Assembly (NCBI GenBank): GCA_009869945.1
Contig: WIXG01000648.1
Location: forward strand, 1-29,200
Direction: 5' to 3'
DNA: 29,200 bases
From: Mesaphorura yosii
Taxonomy: Eukaryota > Arthropoda > Collembola > Poduromorpha > Tullbergiidae
The notes under the pieces are model-generated. The model saw nothing but the letters and a program-made list of their open reading frames with translations, had not been told where the DNA came from and made no database searches. Position 1 is the first letter of the stretch, and every line of letters starts with the position of its first letter. Positions 16,438 through 28,751 of this stretch are shown piece by piece. The translations under genes were made by a program, and so were the position numbers.

Positions 16438-19400
16438 CTCGTACCTCGGCACTGCACTGGCTTGGCTCGTCGACGTGGACTTGTGTCCTGGAAAGTTCCA
16501 TACTTCAATTCACTGCACTGCACTGCACAGGGCACGAGACTCGAGCTTGACGATGCGATGAAGGGCTCGACTCGAGCCCAAAACGTAGTATGCGGCCCCA
16601 GACTGCAGAATTTCGAGATTTCGTGTAAATACGGCAAATACGTGCGAATGAAAAGTATACACACGCCACGCGCATTTCATTTCATGCTCGGCAAGGCATG
16701 CGAGGAACGAAAAGCGCAAATGCAAGCGAGCCATGCTCATTCGCTGTTCGCTCATTGCGTTAATTACGATGTCATTACGATATCTCAATCTTAATAGCCA
16801 TTCGGCCAAGCCAGCGTAGAGGCTGCAATCTTAATATCGTGATGTAACACTGACCAGCAGGCCATCGTACGAACGAATACAACAACAATGAACTCTGCAG
16901 GCAGCCAGCCAACAATCCGCATGCGCATGTGACAAAGCAGCTAATGACTAAAGCTGAATGGAAAATTGAGTGTAAAATGCAGTCGAATCGTACATTGCAA
17001 TCTCACTACCGTAAACAAAGCAGCAGAGATGCAATTTGCACTCTGTCGACGTCGACTGGTTCTGCTGATTTGTACTGCAGCAGGCAAAAAACAAGTAGAG
17101 TTTGGTAATGGACACTTCGACATTCGTCAATGACCAGTTTTTGCTGTTTTGCATGTGTTATTGCTGCATTACACTTGAATTACGTAACATTCGCAGCGCA
17201 GTACCGCAAACAGCGACTGCAAAAGGGAATTGTCGTACTCTTCATTGTTTATCGCTTTATTTCGGCCCATCACCAATTTTGCTTTTGCATCGTACTCTTA
17301 CGATGGTAGTAAAAACAGCAAAAAGGTACACAAAAGGTGTTATTGCACATGCTCATGATAATGATTCATGATGAGTCGGCTTCTAGGTCGGAATTTTGTA
17401 AGATTCGCAATTCACTTTTGGCTAAAGTTCGGCATTCACTTCTTCGGCAATTTTAATTGTGCTTGAAGCCTGTCTGCCTATCTGCGCCGTTTCGTTCGCA
17501 TTTCGACACAATGGCAGCGACATTGCTTTTTCGCAGAGGTGTTTTGCCTTCTGCTCCTGAAAATGTCACAATTGGAAGTGGCATTAGAATTGACTTGAAG
17601 CCGTGCCACGTCTCAAGTTGTGGCAAGTTGCATTTGACATTTGCATTTTGAATATCAAAGTCAAATTCTATTGCTTTACGCTACAACGCATTGCTGGCAT
17701 TGCATTGAGTATTGCGTCCACATTAATTAAAAATTCCCATTCAATTCATTTTAGATTCATCGTTGCATTCAGCGCTCAGCTTGCTTTTGCTTTCAGCATG
17801 GCATGGCGTCATTTTAATTAGCAAAGTGACAGCGAGTACCTTGACGCGCTAGTCAGTGGGCCAGTTGGTTGGATTCTAATTGGATTTTGATTCCTGCCAC
17901 GCACCGACGCGCCGGTGTGCCGGCGTGACTGAGATTGATTCCATCCGCTAAAAATAGAATTTGACAGGTCGGCCCTCATTTGCATACTGATTTGCATCTG
18001 AATTTGACGTTGACTTGTACGATCCGATGTCCGCATTACATAATAATAGTAAGTGACGGCTCGCCTCTTCGTGTCACGCCTTGCTGGGTGGTCGTCGTGT
18101 ATTATTTACGAGAGCTCGACAAGAGGAAACAATTACGGCTGTCACTTTTGCTCTGTGCTTATGCACCTTCACCGTTCGTGGAGTGGAGGTATTGGGCAAA
18201 TAGGAAGGAACTTTGTACCACATACGTACGTACGCTAATTGTCAGTTTTTTACACAAAGCGACACGCTTCGGCGAATTTTCTGTGTCGTTGGGTACAAAA
18301 AGTATAAATGTAGAAAATGAAAATGATACAAAAGGAAGGCAGGCGTGTGGGTGCTCAGCCGCTAAGTGCTCAGTGTTCTCAGGTTTAATAAATGCGGCCA
18401 GCACACCAAAAACGTATGAAAATGAAAATGGAAATCAAAAATCTACGATTGTGATTGTGACCATTCAGAGCGCGTGTTCTCGTTCTCATCTTTTGTCTCT
18501 GTCATTCGCTGATGCTGATTTTGATTTGTTTATTTTTCGTGCTTGGTGTGGGTAGAATTCGTCCACTTTTGGTTTTTACAAGTTTCATCACTGAAATCGA
18601 GATGGTCCAAGCTGAGGGTTGTGCAATTCTGCGGCGATTTGTTTGCAATTTACTTTATTTACGGTTATTTACGACTGGTGAGCTATCTTCATTCAGTTTC
18701 AAACGCAAAATGGCTAAAATTCTCAAAAGGGAAAACTGAGAGACTGACTGACCCAGTTCTCACGTTGCAAAGAACGCCACGCGAGCAGTAGGACACGACC
18801 CCCCGCCGGAATTGCAGCATGGCGATGGCATAAATACGCAGCGAGCCTGAATGAAGTTAAGGACGTATAAAGTTGTAAAGTAAAATTGTATAAAACAGCG
18901 TCAAGGATAACAATAATAACAAAGTGATTGTAATTTTGGGGCACTCAATATATTTCTTATCAGATATAAACTGATACCTGAACGCAGAAGCAGAAGAAAG
19001 TAATTTATCACTATCAATAGCCATAAGGTTTCTCCCGAGCTCAATTTGTATCAACTTCTTGTAAATGCTTTATGAAATGACGGAGATAAGAAATCATGCG
19101 CGAGAGCGTGCGAGCGCTGTATTAACGTTTTCCAATCTTGTAATGTCGGCGTCGCAAGATGTTGGTTCTACTTACATAATTACGTCAATAAACATGCTTC
19201 GGACTTATAACTCTTCGTAAATTTTTTCGTATTCAACTTCGCTACAGTCTACGTATAAAACTAAATACGATGACATGAAATTGTTGACGTCACACGTGAC
19301 GTATTGGGTGGCGGTGAGGCTCCTTGATCGTTTGTAATTGGCTGGTCCGGTGACTGAAAGAATTGGCTGTTGGTTGCAAAGAAGTGCAAGTAAACGAGTG

Positions 19401-19860
19401 TCAAACTGCGAGTTGCCGTGCCGTAGAAGAGTGGTCAAGAACTCAATTAATGATAGGCATTTATAGCTACGATTTAAGGATGACGAGTGAACGTTGTCAA
19501 ACTAATTGAATTAGCTCAGTTGGGGTTTTTGGCCTCACCAATGACTTTATCAGCCGCAAATGGACGGGAGGTTCACAATATAGTAGCGAATTGCTTGTAT
19601 TAAGGACTGTCTATCAAATTGGGTATTTTTTCAAGTGACAAAATATAATCAAATGTGGTTAATGTCCACTCTGTCATTCAATCAGATACATTGTGACGTA
19701 CATTTCGTGTCCAAGATGTCCAAAATCGTTCGTCTTTTCACGAAATTTTCCTTCGTGAATTTATGAATTATTCAGGCACCAATCAATGGCAATAACAATG
19801 AGAGCGAAAATTCAACGATGTGCCGCATGCAAATCTTCACCGTCAGTTTAAGTTCGAATC
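16438..19860. other. Large gene-poor region
   Basis: About 3.4 kb of AT-rich DNA. Six-frame reading shows only short ORFs without recognisable domains or convincing splice-linked exons. Around 17430-17820 it is rich in TTGCAT, CATTTGC and TTGGCA-like words similar to those at 12380-12760. A 12-bp palindrome GTCGACGTCGAC lies at 17045-17056. I find no tRNA, CRISPR-like array, long terminal repeat or transposase. Confidence 0.5.
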
Positions 19861-20199
19861 ATGGAACAGTGTGTGAACTTGTGGGTGATTCTCATTGTAG
19901 GAATTAAATTCTTGACACCTTCTGCTTCAATGATCTTGAAGTTCGTTGAAGAAGCAATTGAGCGAGAGGATGAATACGACAGGTTGACCATAATTTGGCA
20001 TAATTGCTTCCGAATGTGGTATCTCCAAGCTCCCAATGGCCGAATGGGTCGAAAACGCCTTGTATATTACCCAAAGCAATATTACCTTCCTAAACTCCAT
20101 CTTCACGCTTGCTGGGAATGTAAATCTGAAGACGCAGCACATAGATTGGCTGAACGAATAGGGAAGAACGGTAAATTAAATGTCCGATATTTTTTGTGA
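19861..20199 (+). CDS. Small ORF of unknown function, possible secreted peptide precursor
   Basis: 112 codons from ATG 19861 to TGA 20197-20199. The N-terminus could be a signal peptide (LWVILIVGIKFLTPSAS), followed by an acidic helix (FVEEAIEREDEYDRL), an aromatic/basic part (CFRMWYLQAPNGRMGRKR) and a C-terminal helix with a CWEC pair. GRKR is the classical amidation plus dibasic cleavage signal of neuropeptide precursors, so a processed peptide is possible, but the residues before it match no peptide family I know. A donor-like GTAAAT at 20173 could mean the last exon is elsewhere. It converges with WDR6, 185 bp apart. Confidence 0.4.
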   Translation: MEQCVNLWVILIVGIKFLTPSASMILKFVEEAIEREDEYDRLTIIWHNCFRMWYLQAPNGRMGRKRLVYYPKQYYLPKLHLHACWECKSEDAAHRLAERIGKNGKLNVRYFL

Positions 20200-20267
20200 G
20201 GTGATAAATGGGTAGCCAAGTAAATATAGAATCGTTATGCTTCTGCAAGAATTTGACGAGATTTTCG

Positions 20268-20273
20268 TTTATT
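20268..20273 (-). promoter_or_regulatory. polyadenylation signal for WDR6
   Basis: TTTATT on the plus strand reads AATAAA on the minus strand, 112 bp downstream of the WDR6 stop codon. Confidence 0.45.
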
Positions 20274-20384
20274 TTGATTAATTTATGGCCAACTTATTGC
20301 CAAACTCAAAACAGAGTAAACAATCAAGGAGCCTAAGTCATATGTAAGCGCAAGCTCATGTTCCACTGAAGCCTGAAGGAGATG

Positions 20385-23300
20385 TCAAGGCTGGATGATA
20401 GTAATTCCATCACCAAAACACACAATATCGCCCCAACTTGATACGATTATTCCATGACAGTCGTTTACACCTGAACGCATCTCTGATATGCACTTCAGGT
20501 TCAGGTCCAGGCCCGGATTCGGAATGGCAGTCCAGATAGCGACGACTTGGTCCACTGAACAAGTGACTAGACAGGTGCAGTCATCGATAGAAATGCCAAC
20601 GCGGTCGATGGCTGATATCGTGCTGGTATGCCTTCCCGCAGGTATTTCTTGAATGAGCTTGGGTTCTAGTCCCCTGGACGTGGTATTTAGCGTGTAAATC
20701 TGGAAACTGCCGTCGTCACAACCAAGTACCAGGCTGTTATTCCCTTCAGCTCCAGCATAGTCAGGGTCAGGCGATAAGCAGTATAAGCACGCTGTGATTG
20801 GACTCTGAGTCATTCTAAAGCTTGAAGAGCAAGACTGAATAGCTTGAACAGTTTTTGATTCCACCATTTTGCTATCTGTTTGTAAATTCCAACAATGCAT
20901 GTAGCCGTTCGTAGTCAGGCCGAAAACTTCCAAACCCCCTCGTCCAAGTTCCATGCGTCCATTGACCAGAAACAAGCGAGAAATTGCGTGCAAAATACTC
21001 AAGGGTGGTTCCAGTACTGCGCAGGCCTGAAGTGGACGGGCTTTGTCTGGATTAAAGCTGAGCACACGGATTCTGCCATCCGAGCATGCTGCACAGACGA
21101 TGTAACCTTCGCTAGCTTGAGATCGTATTTGAGACTGAATATCCAGCACGCGTACATCCATCCTCTCTTTGCTCGAGTCTTCACAAACCAATGTGAGCAT
21201 TTGCAGACGTTCATGCCTCAATTCTTGGGTTAGCTCAGTCACACAAAGTCTCCATGCAATCAGTTGTGAGCGCCCACCACCTGAAAGCAGGAATCCAGTG
21301 TTTCCAGATCCTGAGCCCGAGCCGGTGTAATGCAGAGCACGGATTCCTGAGTGGTGGCCGTCGAGTTCCGAGAGCAAGCGGAGTTGTGGTTGTGGGCTGG
21401 CACCGACAATGAAGCCAGGCTTGTGATAAATGAACAAACTGATAAGAGTTTCTTCTCCTCCACACGCAAAATACAGATGATTCCGATCTGACGCTGTTGT
21501 GTCGTCGCCGTCGAAGTCTAGCCGGGCTGCACAGTTAATCTTGAGGTTTGGTACTCCGACCTTCACAGGATGTAACCAATCGAAGACTTTCACTTTTGTA
21601 CACAAAATATGCTTATTGCGAATGTAGGCCAAGACTAATTGCATATCATTTCCAGTCGGAGCTCGATGCAACTGATAATCGTAACTACGATGGGCCCCTC
21701 CACATTCCACCTCTAAAAGAACAGAGCGTGTGTTCATCGAGTACAGTAGAAATTTTGTCTCGCGAAATCCAACACAAAGCAGGTCCTCAGTTTGGCCGGT
21801 TGCAAAGACGAGCGTACTGTCGATCCACTCAAAAGGTGTCTGAATTCTCTTCAAGTTTGTTATTCTGATTCCATCGCCGAGTGTGAACATTTTTACGTAG
21901 CAATCACGTCCAGTGCTGACAATTTGCCCTTGCCACAGACGAAGACTGCTGATGCCATATTTTGCATGCCACTTCGGCGCTTCGAGGGTTAATGTCCATG
22001 CTTGAAGTCCTTCTGCACGCTGGAAGACGCGCAGAACCCCGTTTTCGTCTCCCAACACCATGTATTGTTTGGAGATAGGTGTATTTTGCGGAGCAAGCGT
22101 GGCGGCCGTGATTTTGGGCGCTGGTTGTAATGGAATTTGGGTTGACTGAAACCTGCTTGCAGTGACGTGCACTTCATAAAGGGTTTGCCGTGTGCTGACT
22201 AGCATGTCACTCTCAGAAATCCATCTGATATTGGAGACGGTGCCCTGTAGCTGGAGTTGAAGTGCGTCTTCCAGGTTCGGTTCTGGATCACCTAACAAGC
22301 GAAAGAAACCTTATAGCAACTCCATTCTTTCTCAATGCGACGCTAGCGGTCTCCAGATTGCTTTGCTGCATACCTTTCCCAACAAGAAGCAGCCCGGTGG
22401 ACCCACCAACAGCCAACAGACTCCTCGACGGGCTAAAAACTATCGCCGTACATTTTAAACCTGCCGGTGATGTCCAGAGCAAACGTGAGGCGCCTTCAGC
22501 AGTGTAGGTTCTGACCTCACGTGAATGTGAGGCTCCTATGAGCGTCTCCTTGTCGATGAGCGTTATAAGGCGTGGATGGCCCCAGTCTGAAACATGGGAA
22601 TGTGTTCTAGGATAAAGCTCAGTCGTATCTTCATCCAGATTCCCGTTCATAGATCCGTCTTTGAACCCTACGTTCCATTTCTGCACGGATCCATCATCTC
22701 CACCAGTGAACAAAATATCCAACCCTTCATCATACGCAATGGTACGCACGGGAGCACCGCCGTTTGTATTCCAGTGCCGTATGATTTCCATTGGACCGAT
22801 CGGATCCCCTCCACTAGAAGCTTCCCTCCTCCAAATGCAAACAGTGCCATCGTTTGAACTTGTTACAATATGCATGCCATTCGATGTGACGATTCCTTGA
22901 TAAGCACGGGCAGTGTGGCCGTACAATTCCAGATGAAGTCTTAACGATATCTGCCGCTCGTTGTTCTTCTTTTCAATGAAAGTCACGTGGTATAATTTTG
23001 CACTCCTATCGTCCGATGTCGTAATCAAGTAGTTGTGGGCTATATCGAGATGGATACTGGTAATAGGACCCTGTGAGAGTGGGGAAGGAGCTATTTGAAT
23101 TAGAATTGTAACTATAATTTTGTATTTTTAATTTTTACGTATGAATTTCGAACCTGATGATCCTCCACAATGCAGAGTACATTACCACGTCCATTCCGAA
23201 TATTCCACAAATGAAAAGCACCAAAAACAGTTCCCGAGCAGACCAACACCGATGCAAGAGGGTCATTGTCACGATTATCTTCAGGCACCAAGTATAGGCG

Positions 23301-23870
23301 TCCACTATAGATTTCAGGTATTTTATACTCCACGATGGCACTTCTTTCCAGCTTCTTGTCACTCCACGTCCATTCAAAGAGCTCATTCTGCGCAGTCAAA
23401 GTCAGAAACATATCCATACTGATCCAAATACAAGCTGATACCCACTTTCGGAGGTGAAGAATCGTGCTGATTGGTGTCAGGCTCGAATCAGTGCTGGGAT
23501 TCCACGACAGTATGACGCCCTTGTGTTTGCTTATCACAAGTAATTTGTAATCTTGCTTGTCAGCGAAGGAATTCAGTGTGAAGGCTGTTATTTGATAATG
23601 AACTGGAAATACTTGAAATTCTTGCAGCTGCCCGTGCCCACTGGAGTTTTCAGATTCTGGAAATATCCTTCTGTGGTACAGTTTACATCCTTGAGCAAAG
23701 ACAAGGTACTTATCACAACCACCATCACAAGGCATCTTATCATCTGTCAAAATTTGTATGGAGCGGACCGGAGAACTTTGTATAATCAGCTTCGCGTCAT
23801 TGTAAGGTGCTGTCGCTGGAGACGGTGGCAACCTCAGAGGTGAAGCCATGACTAGCTTTTCACTGATCAC
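20385..23870 (-). CDS. WDR6: WD repeat protein 6-like, tRNA methyltransferase partner
   Basis: Large WD40 protein. WDR6 (yeast Trm734) is the non-catalytic partner of FTSJ1/Trm7 in 2'-O-methylation of tRNA position 34. Three exons, 23154-23870, 22374-23070 and 20385-22291, join in phase (0, then 1) into 1,106 residues, near the about 1,120 of vertebrate WDR6. The joins read EDHQ-GPITSIHLD and LLVGKG-DPEPNLED. Diagnostic stretches are ITTSDDRSAKLYHV and YGHTARAYQGIVTSNGMHI followed by SSNDGTVCIW, GGDDGSVQKWNVG in the N-terminal propeller, and GHHSGIRALHY with a C-terminal propeller ending in CSVDQVVAIW. The ATG at 23870 is used; a second Met lies seven codons on. The assignment rests on length and propeller layout. 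Elongator subunit ELP2 is the main alternative but is shorter. Confidence 0.78.
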
Positions 23871-24238
23871 TGACCACTCGGGCTCTCGGATTAACAGAAT
23901 TTGGATGCTCTAAACAAACGTAATAACTTTGATCTTGAGGCTTCATGAATTGTCAGAACATGTGCGAGAACCGAGAAACTCTTTTGCCACTTGAAGGAAG
24001 GAAATTCAAGGATTTATGAACGGGCTCAAAAACCCAAGCGTGTTTGAATACTTTTGGCCGAAAGAGAAGCCGGCGACTTGCGCTGCGCCTGTAAAATTCG
24101 CAATTCGCGCTTCATTCCATTTATTGAATTCTAGGTCCAAGCCTAAATCCCCACAATTAAGTTTCCTTATTCGGTATTCATAATTCATCAGGTTTCGATT
24201 TGTTAATTTCCCCTATCACGTATCAGTAGTGGTGCGAT
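23871..24238. promoter_or_regulatory. Head-to-head intergenic region of WDR6 and SAE1
   Basis: 368 bp separate the two divergent start codons. It must contain both promoters and 5' UTRs and so is a likely bidirectional housekeeping promoter. I see no TATA box at a sensible distance, as is usual for such promoters, and no conserved element that I can name. Confidence 0.5.
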
Positions 24239-25496
24239 ATGGACTCGAAACACCTTTCCAACGAATTGGAGCAGCCAAATCGGAAACGGCCACGTATTGA
24301 AGCTGCTGATACCACGTCTGGTACTCCTGATAACACGGCCTCTTCCGATCAACAGGCTCTCTCGTCAGCTGAAGCTGAATTGTATGATCGCCAGATCCGA
24401 CTTTGGGGCGTTGAAGCACAGAAAAGGTAATTGAATGGTTGAAGCTAAGAATTTCTTGCTAAAAAAATTGGTTGACTTATCATTCTCACCTTATTTTTCA
24501 TAGATTAAATAATGCCAAGGTATTGATAATTGGCATGAATGGACTGGGAGCTGAAGTGGCTAAGAACATCATTCTTGGCGGTGTAAAATCAGTGCACATG
24601 ATGGATTCTGCTCCAGTCACTGAATTGGACGCATCGAGCCAGTTTCTGGTTGCAGGAAGTTCGGTTGGAGAAAATGTAAGTACCCTTATCATCCATTTTT
24701 TAACATTTTCGGTTTTGATTGATTGATTCGTTTGGTAAATAACTGATAAAGATAAAATGCATTTCTTTCACAGAAAGCATTGGCATCGCTTGCTTCCGCA
24801 CAACGACTCAATCCAATGGTGGCTGTCACGGCTTCTGATCATTCATCCGCTCAGGAGCCGCCGGAATTCTTCCAGGAGTTCGACGTGATTTGCTCGATTG
24901 AAAACACAAAAGAAGAAAATATTCGTCTGAATACAATTGCAAGACAAAACCACGCTGCATTCTTCGCTGCTGATGTTTTCGGGATGTTTGGCTACATTGC
25001 TCTGGATCTTGGGGAAGAATACAAGTACAATAAAGAGAAGAAACTTCTTACTGGACCGAATACCGAGAAAGTTCAGACCGTGGAACTCGTCACCAAGTAT
25101 CCAGCGTACAAGAACATTGTCGTGCAAGACCGGGACGACAATCAACTTTGGACTGGGAAACGTACTCCAGCGACGCTCTTTGCCTTCTACGTCATGCTTG
25201 ATTTCTACGATTCCAAGAGACGCCACCCCGATCCAGCGAATCGTGAAGTGGATTTGGACAACCTTTACAAATTCCGAGATGCGTTTTGCAAGAGTCAAGG
25301 AATTCCGTACGACCGAGTCCCGGATGAACTGTTTGAGTGCGTATTTGGCCAACTTGGACCTGTCTGCGCCATTACGGGTGGTGTACTTGCGCAAGAGATG
25401 GTGAAGGCAATTTCGAAGAGAGATGAACCAATTTGCAACTTGTTCCTGTTCAACCCAATGATCAGCGGAAGTGGTGTCGTAGTTTCAGTTACATAG
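24239..25496 (+). CDS. SAE1: SUMO-activating enzyme subunit 1 (Aos1)
   Basis: Subunit of the heterodimeric SUMO E1; with UBA2 it adenylates the SUMO C-terminus in the nucleus. Three exons (24239-24426, 24504-24675, 24774-25496) join in frame to 360 residues; human SAE1 has 346. The N-terminal about 45 residues are polar and variable with a basic RKRPR patch (possible nuclear signal). The conserved part starts at EAELYDRQIRLWGVEAQKRL, followed by the Rossmann motif IIGMNGLGAEVAKNIILGGV, the DVICSIENTKEENIRLNTIAR strand-helix, FFAADVFGMFGYIALDLGE, and the C-terminal GPVCAITGGVLAQEMVKAIS helix with FNPMISGSGVV. As in all Aos1 proteins, no catalytic cysteine domain is present; that resides in UBA2. 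Confidence 0.96.
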
Positions 25497-25658
25497 ACAC
25501 ATAAATTGGTTTTGGTTGAAAAAAAAACTGTATTTCTGGCTATCTTAATTTATAACTTATAATTTTATCATTTATGAATACATAAATTTACATTACCTTC
25601 ACACAGATTATTAATTTGGTATAATATATATCTACTGTCTTAACTCGATCAATACACC
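25497..25658. other. Short convergent 3' spacer
   Basis: 162 bp of very AT-rich sequence between the SAE1 and ionotropic receptor stops. I see no exact AATAAA on the plus strand; GAATACATAAAT near 25576 is a possible variant signal. Confidence 0.4.
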
Positions 25659-28118
25659 TCAGTGACGAGGTTTCCTGCACAGGCCAATCATGAGCTCACC
25701 TAGAAAAGCCAACAAGCCACACGCGCACCCGAGGCCCAGAAGATGGAACGCCGCCTGTAAATTGGAGTTCATCGTAAATGCTACCGCACCCTCGTCTGCT
25801 GCATGCACTGGGCTGGATTGATTTCCTCCCTCCCGCTTCAGGCGCTGTTCTTCCGCCCGCCATGTTTTCGGGTGCTTTCTGTCATACCATTTCGACCAGA
25901 GCTGATAAATCCCCGAGGAAAGAATATTCTGCACGCGCCGATAAGCATAGACTGGCACCCTGCTTGCCGGCTCGTGGAAGAAGCCGTACGCAATCCACTC
26001 CTGGCCGACGCTCTCTCCCACTTGGAACACATTCCGCCCCGTCACACGCCTGAAGAGTAGGTTGAAGTCGACAAGTTGCTCTTTCGTCTCAAGCACACTA
26101 GATTTTCGGCACGTCGAGACAGCTCGCACAAAAGCACGAATTTGGTTTGGCCACAGATTGGATTCAAGAATCTGAAAGGACGCTCTTGGCTGCTGCATGG
26201 ATGCAAAGACTGACAGATTGGGCGAGGCCGAAGCGGAGTTTGATGCCTGCCTGTCAGAAATGGTCCAATGATGCCACGTGGAGATCTCCTGTCCTTTGAG
26301 TCCAAGATCGAGCATTCTAAGAATGGCCGGGCATGCATGTCCTGAGTAGAAGCTGTCCTGTGAATGATTGCAATTTCGAGTTTTGTACGACTCCCGCAGC
26401 AGGGCTTCATATCGCTTGTACACTTCACCCGACAATGTCGTTATGTGGTACAGACTCTCGTCCCAGGCTGTCGTAACATCTCTAGCTTTTCTCGTGTAGA
26501 ATGTGAACCCTTCCAGTTGATCAAGAGCCTTGAACCGGGATTCAGTCGGAACTGGGCTAGTGAATTTCGAAATGAAAAGCCCCAAGTAGGCGCTTGAGAA
26601 AATGTTGGACAAAACGGTCCAGAATCCGACGCTTAGCATGAAGCATGTTAGTACGGTGCTCCGACGCCGAATCTCCCGGCGAGTGCTTGTGGGCACGGCG
26701 ATCAGTGTCCCAAACTCTGTCGCCAGCAAATTGTAGGTTATGCCCCAGACCGAGCCGGAATCAGTTGTTGTCCTTTCCCAAGACACGACGATCAGCATGA
26801 ACCCCGTGAGCACGGTGATGCTCACGAGACACATCATCCACGTGGTCGAATCATACGGATCCAGAAAGAAACGGTAGCTCAGATGACTGTACGCCCCGTC
26901 GCAGGTGGCCACGGACCAGTCCTCAACGTTCACCAGGATCAGCTTCGTGCCTATTGCATACACATTTTTCGTGCCAGCCTGAACATTCCAAAGCCAGTGA
27001 AAGTTCTTGTCCAACCATTCCCGGATTGGCAAATTCAGCTTCATGTTGTCCTCATCACACCGAATGTCTTGCATCTCCAATTGAATTTCGTTGACGATCA
27101 AGTACTTGAGAATGTAGCCCAATTGGAGTGGTTCAGGATTGAATGGATCCCGCGTGATGTTTGAAGGTTTGACGCCTTTGCGGGTCATATTCGATATGGC
27201 CCGCAGAACAGAGTCGACGCTGGTGAAGGTCGACCTCCGAAGAGTGCATTGTTGTATTTCTTTGTCAAAAATCCCCCATCGCCTTTCTACATTCGTGGTC
27301 TCGTGGTCGAATTTTTGAAGTTGTTTGTTGATGTCATCAATTTCCCTCCTGGAAGCAGAAATTAATTTAAAAATGAGAGAGGAAATTAATTCAGGCGTCA
27401 GGCCTCACCTGCAAACTCCAGCCAATGGCTTCCCCGTACAATTAGACAGGGCCACAAGGAAAAGCGGGTCGTGTCCGCCGTAGACCAACTCAGTATCGTA
27501 ACGCACCGAATTTGAGACCTCGTCGACGTCGACCATTGAGGTTTTGAGAAGTAAGTATTCCAAATTATTTAACACATTGGGATCCCCAGAGCTTAGGATC
27601 TGGTGCCCTTGAGGGTCTAAATTCGATCCGAGCCAAACTCCAGACTCCCAGGTACTTGTCCATATTGCGAACGTTTTCCCTAAATCAAAGCACAACATGC
27701 TGTAATCATTTGGCCTGAGTCGTCGTCCCATGCAGTCACGAAGACCAAAACCGTAGTTTTGATGGTACGGGAGGAAGTGAGTGATGTTTGTTGGTTCGCG
27801 CCCGTTGTCCTGTGGCAGCACCATCACGATCAGACGGGACACGGGCGTCACTCGAAGGTGCCTGGACGGTATTTGATAGTGACTGCCAACTGCGGAAATG
27901 GATATCGGGTACTCTGGTGGTTCCAGTCGAAGGCTCGAGCTGTTAATCAGTAGATGAACCCAATGATCCGGAAATTCGGAGAGGAACCAGTTCAGAGAGG
28001 AGATGAAGACGGTGGGTGGTGGTGATGGACTAATTCTTGGTATCGGAGGATGAACTGCGACAATAATTATAACCTGGGTCGTCAAAGCCAGAAAGTTGAA
28101 AATTTTTGGAACCTTCAT
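25659..28118 (-). CDS. Divergent ionotropic (glutamate-like) receptor
   Basis: Ligand-gated cation channel of the ionotropic receptor (IR) family, used for chemosensing in arthropod sensory neurons. Two exons, 27409-28118 and 25659-27348, join in phase 2 (GVC-R-REIDD) into 799 residues. The ATG at 28118 gives a signal peptide (MKVPKIFNFLALTTQVIIIVAV). The N-terminal half is a poorly conserved extracellular domain with N-glycosylation sites. The channel core follows: TM1 about 407-427 (MMCLVSITVLTGFMLIVVSW), pore segment about 440-456 (GITYNLLATEFGTLIAVP), TM2 about 468-498 (FSSAYLGLFISKFTSP, the family's Y-NL-S-L-like exit), and a last TM about 771-793 (LLGLGCACGLLAFLGELMIGL). I cannot align the Arg, Thr and Asp/Glu that bind glutamate in classical receptors, so it is probably a divergent, lineage-specific IR. 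Confidence 0.85.
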
Positions 28119-28751
28119 GATAATGACGATAACGACCGACACAGGTTGAGTCACATCAAACTGTCGGGGCAATTTGAAATTAACTTGTTCAGGGCGAGCC
28201 ACGCTTGTACACGTGGGGTGGTCGATAACGGCGGCGCATGGCGCATTGACGCAAGTCAAATTGACATGGACACACGAGCGGGATCTCTTAACTTAAGATT
28301 GACATATATCCGGTTTATTCCGGCGTCAAGAGTCTGACTCGAGCAACTCCAAATCCTAAATCTGTACTTTCTTCGTAATTCGTAAATTCGTATGGAACAG
28401 CAGTTTGATGAGTTTGACATTTTGACTTTCTGAAGTGTGTGTTCGAGTGTGTGTGTTCTGCGTGACTCGATTCGATTAATTTGATTACTCGTAGTCAAGT
28501 CAAGCGGGTATCGTTCCTCGAGGTGACTCAAGGACGAAATCGGTAATGCGTCGTTCTGAATAGCTACAGCTGAAAAATGGACTGAACAATGAACACTAAA
28601 ATATTCAGCAGTTCTGTGCATTGTCCAACTGCTAAAGTGAGTACAAATGACTAAATAATTATGGTCCGTTCTATTAGTGCATGACTCTGCCCGACTGCCC
28701 GTCCATTATCTTTAGATTAACCTACGCCAGCATTCGGCTATTTCAGTAGAC
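28119..28751. other. Spacer upstream of the ionotropic receptor
   Basis: Probable promoter and 5' UTR of the receptor on the minus strand. The receptor frame stays open upstream to 28259 but lacks a signal peptide at that Met. No other gene is visible. Confidence 0.45.

Noticed and set aside
16213..16794. 193-codon His-rich plus-strand ORF
   Set aside because: The histidines (CAC) are the complement of the Val codons (GTG) of the minus-strand micropeptide ORF; outside that stretch the frame has no coding character.
17045..17056. GTCGACGTCGAC palindrome
   Set aside because: A duplicated SalI-type hexamer of 12 bp; not significant by itself and without flanking structure.
19847..19860. AAGTTCGAATC resembling a tRNA T-loop/B box
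   Set aside because: No matching T-stem, no A box at the right distance and no acceptor stem.
27405..28259. N-terminal extension of the ionotropic receptor to the Met at 28259
   Set aside because: It would place 47 Cys- and Pro-containing residues before a clear signal peptide; the Met at 28118 is preferred.
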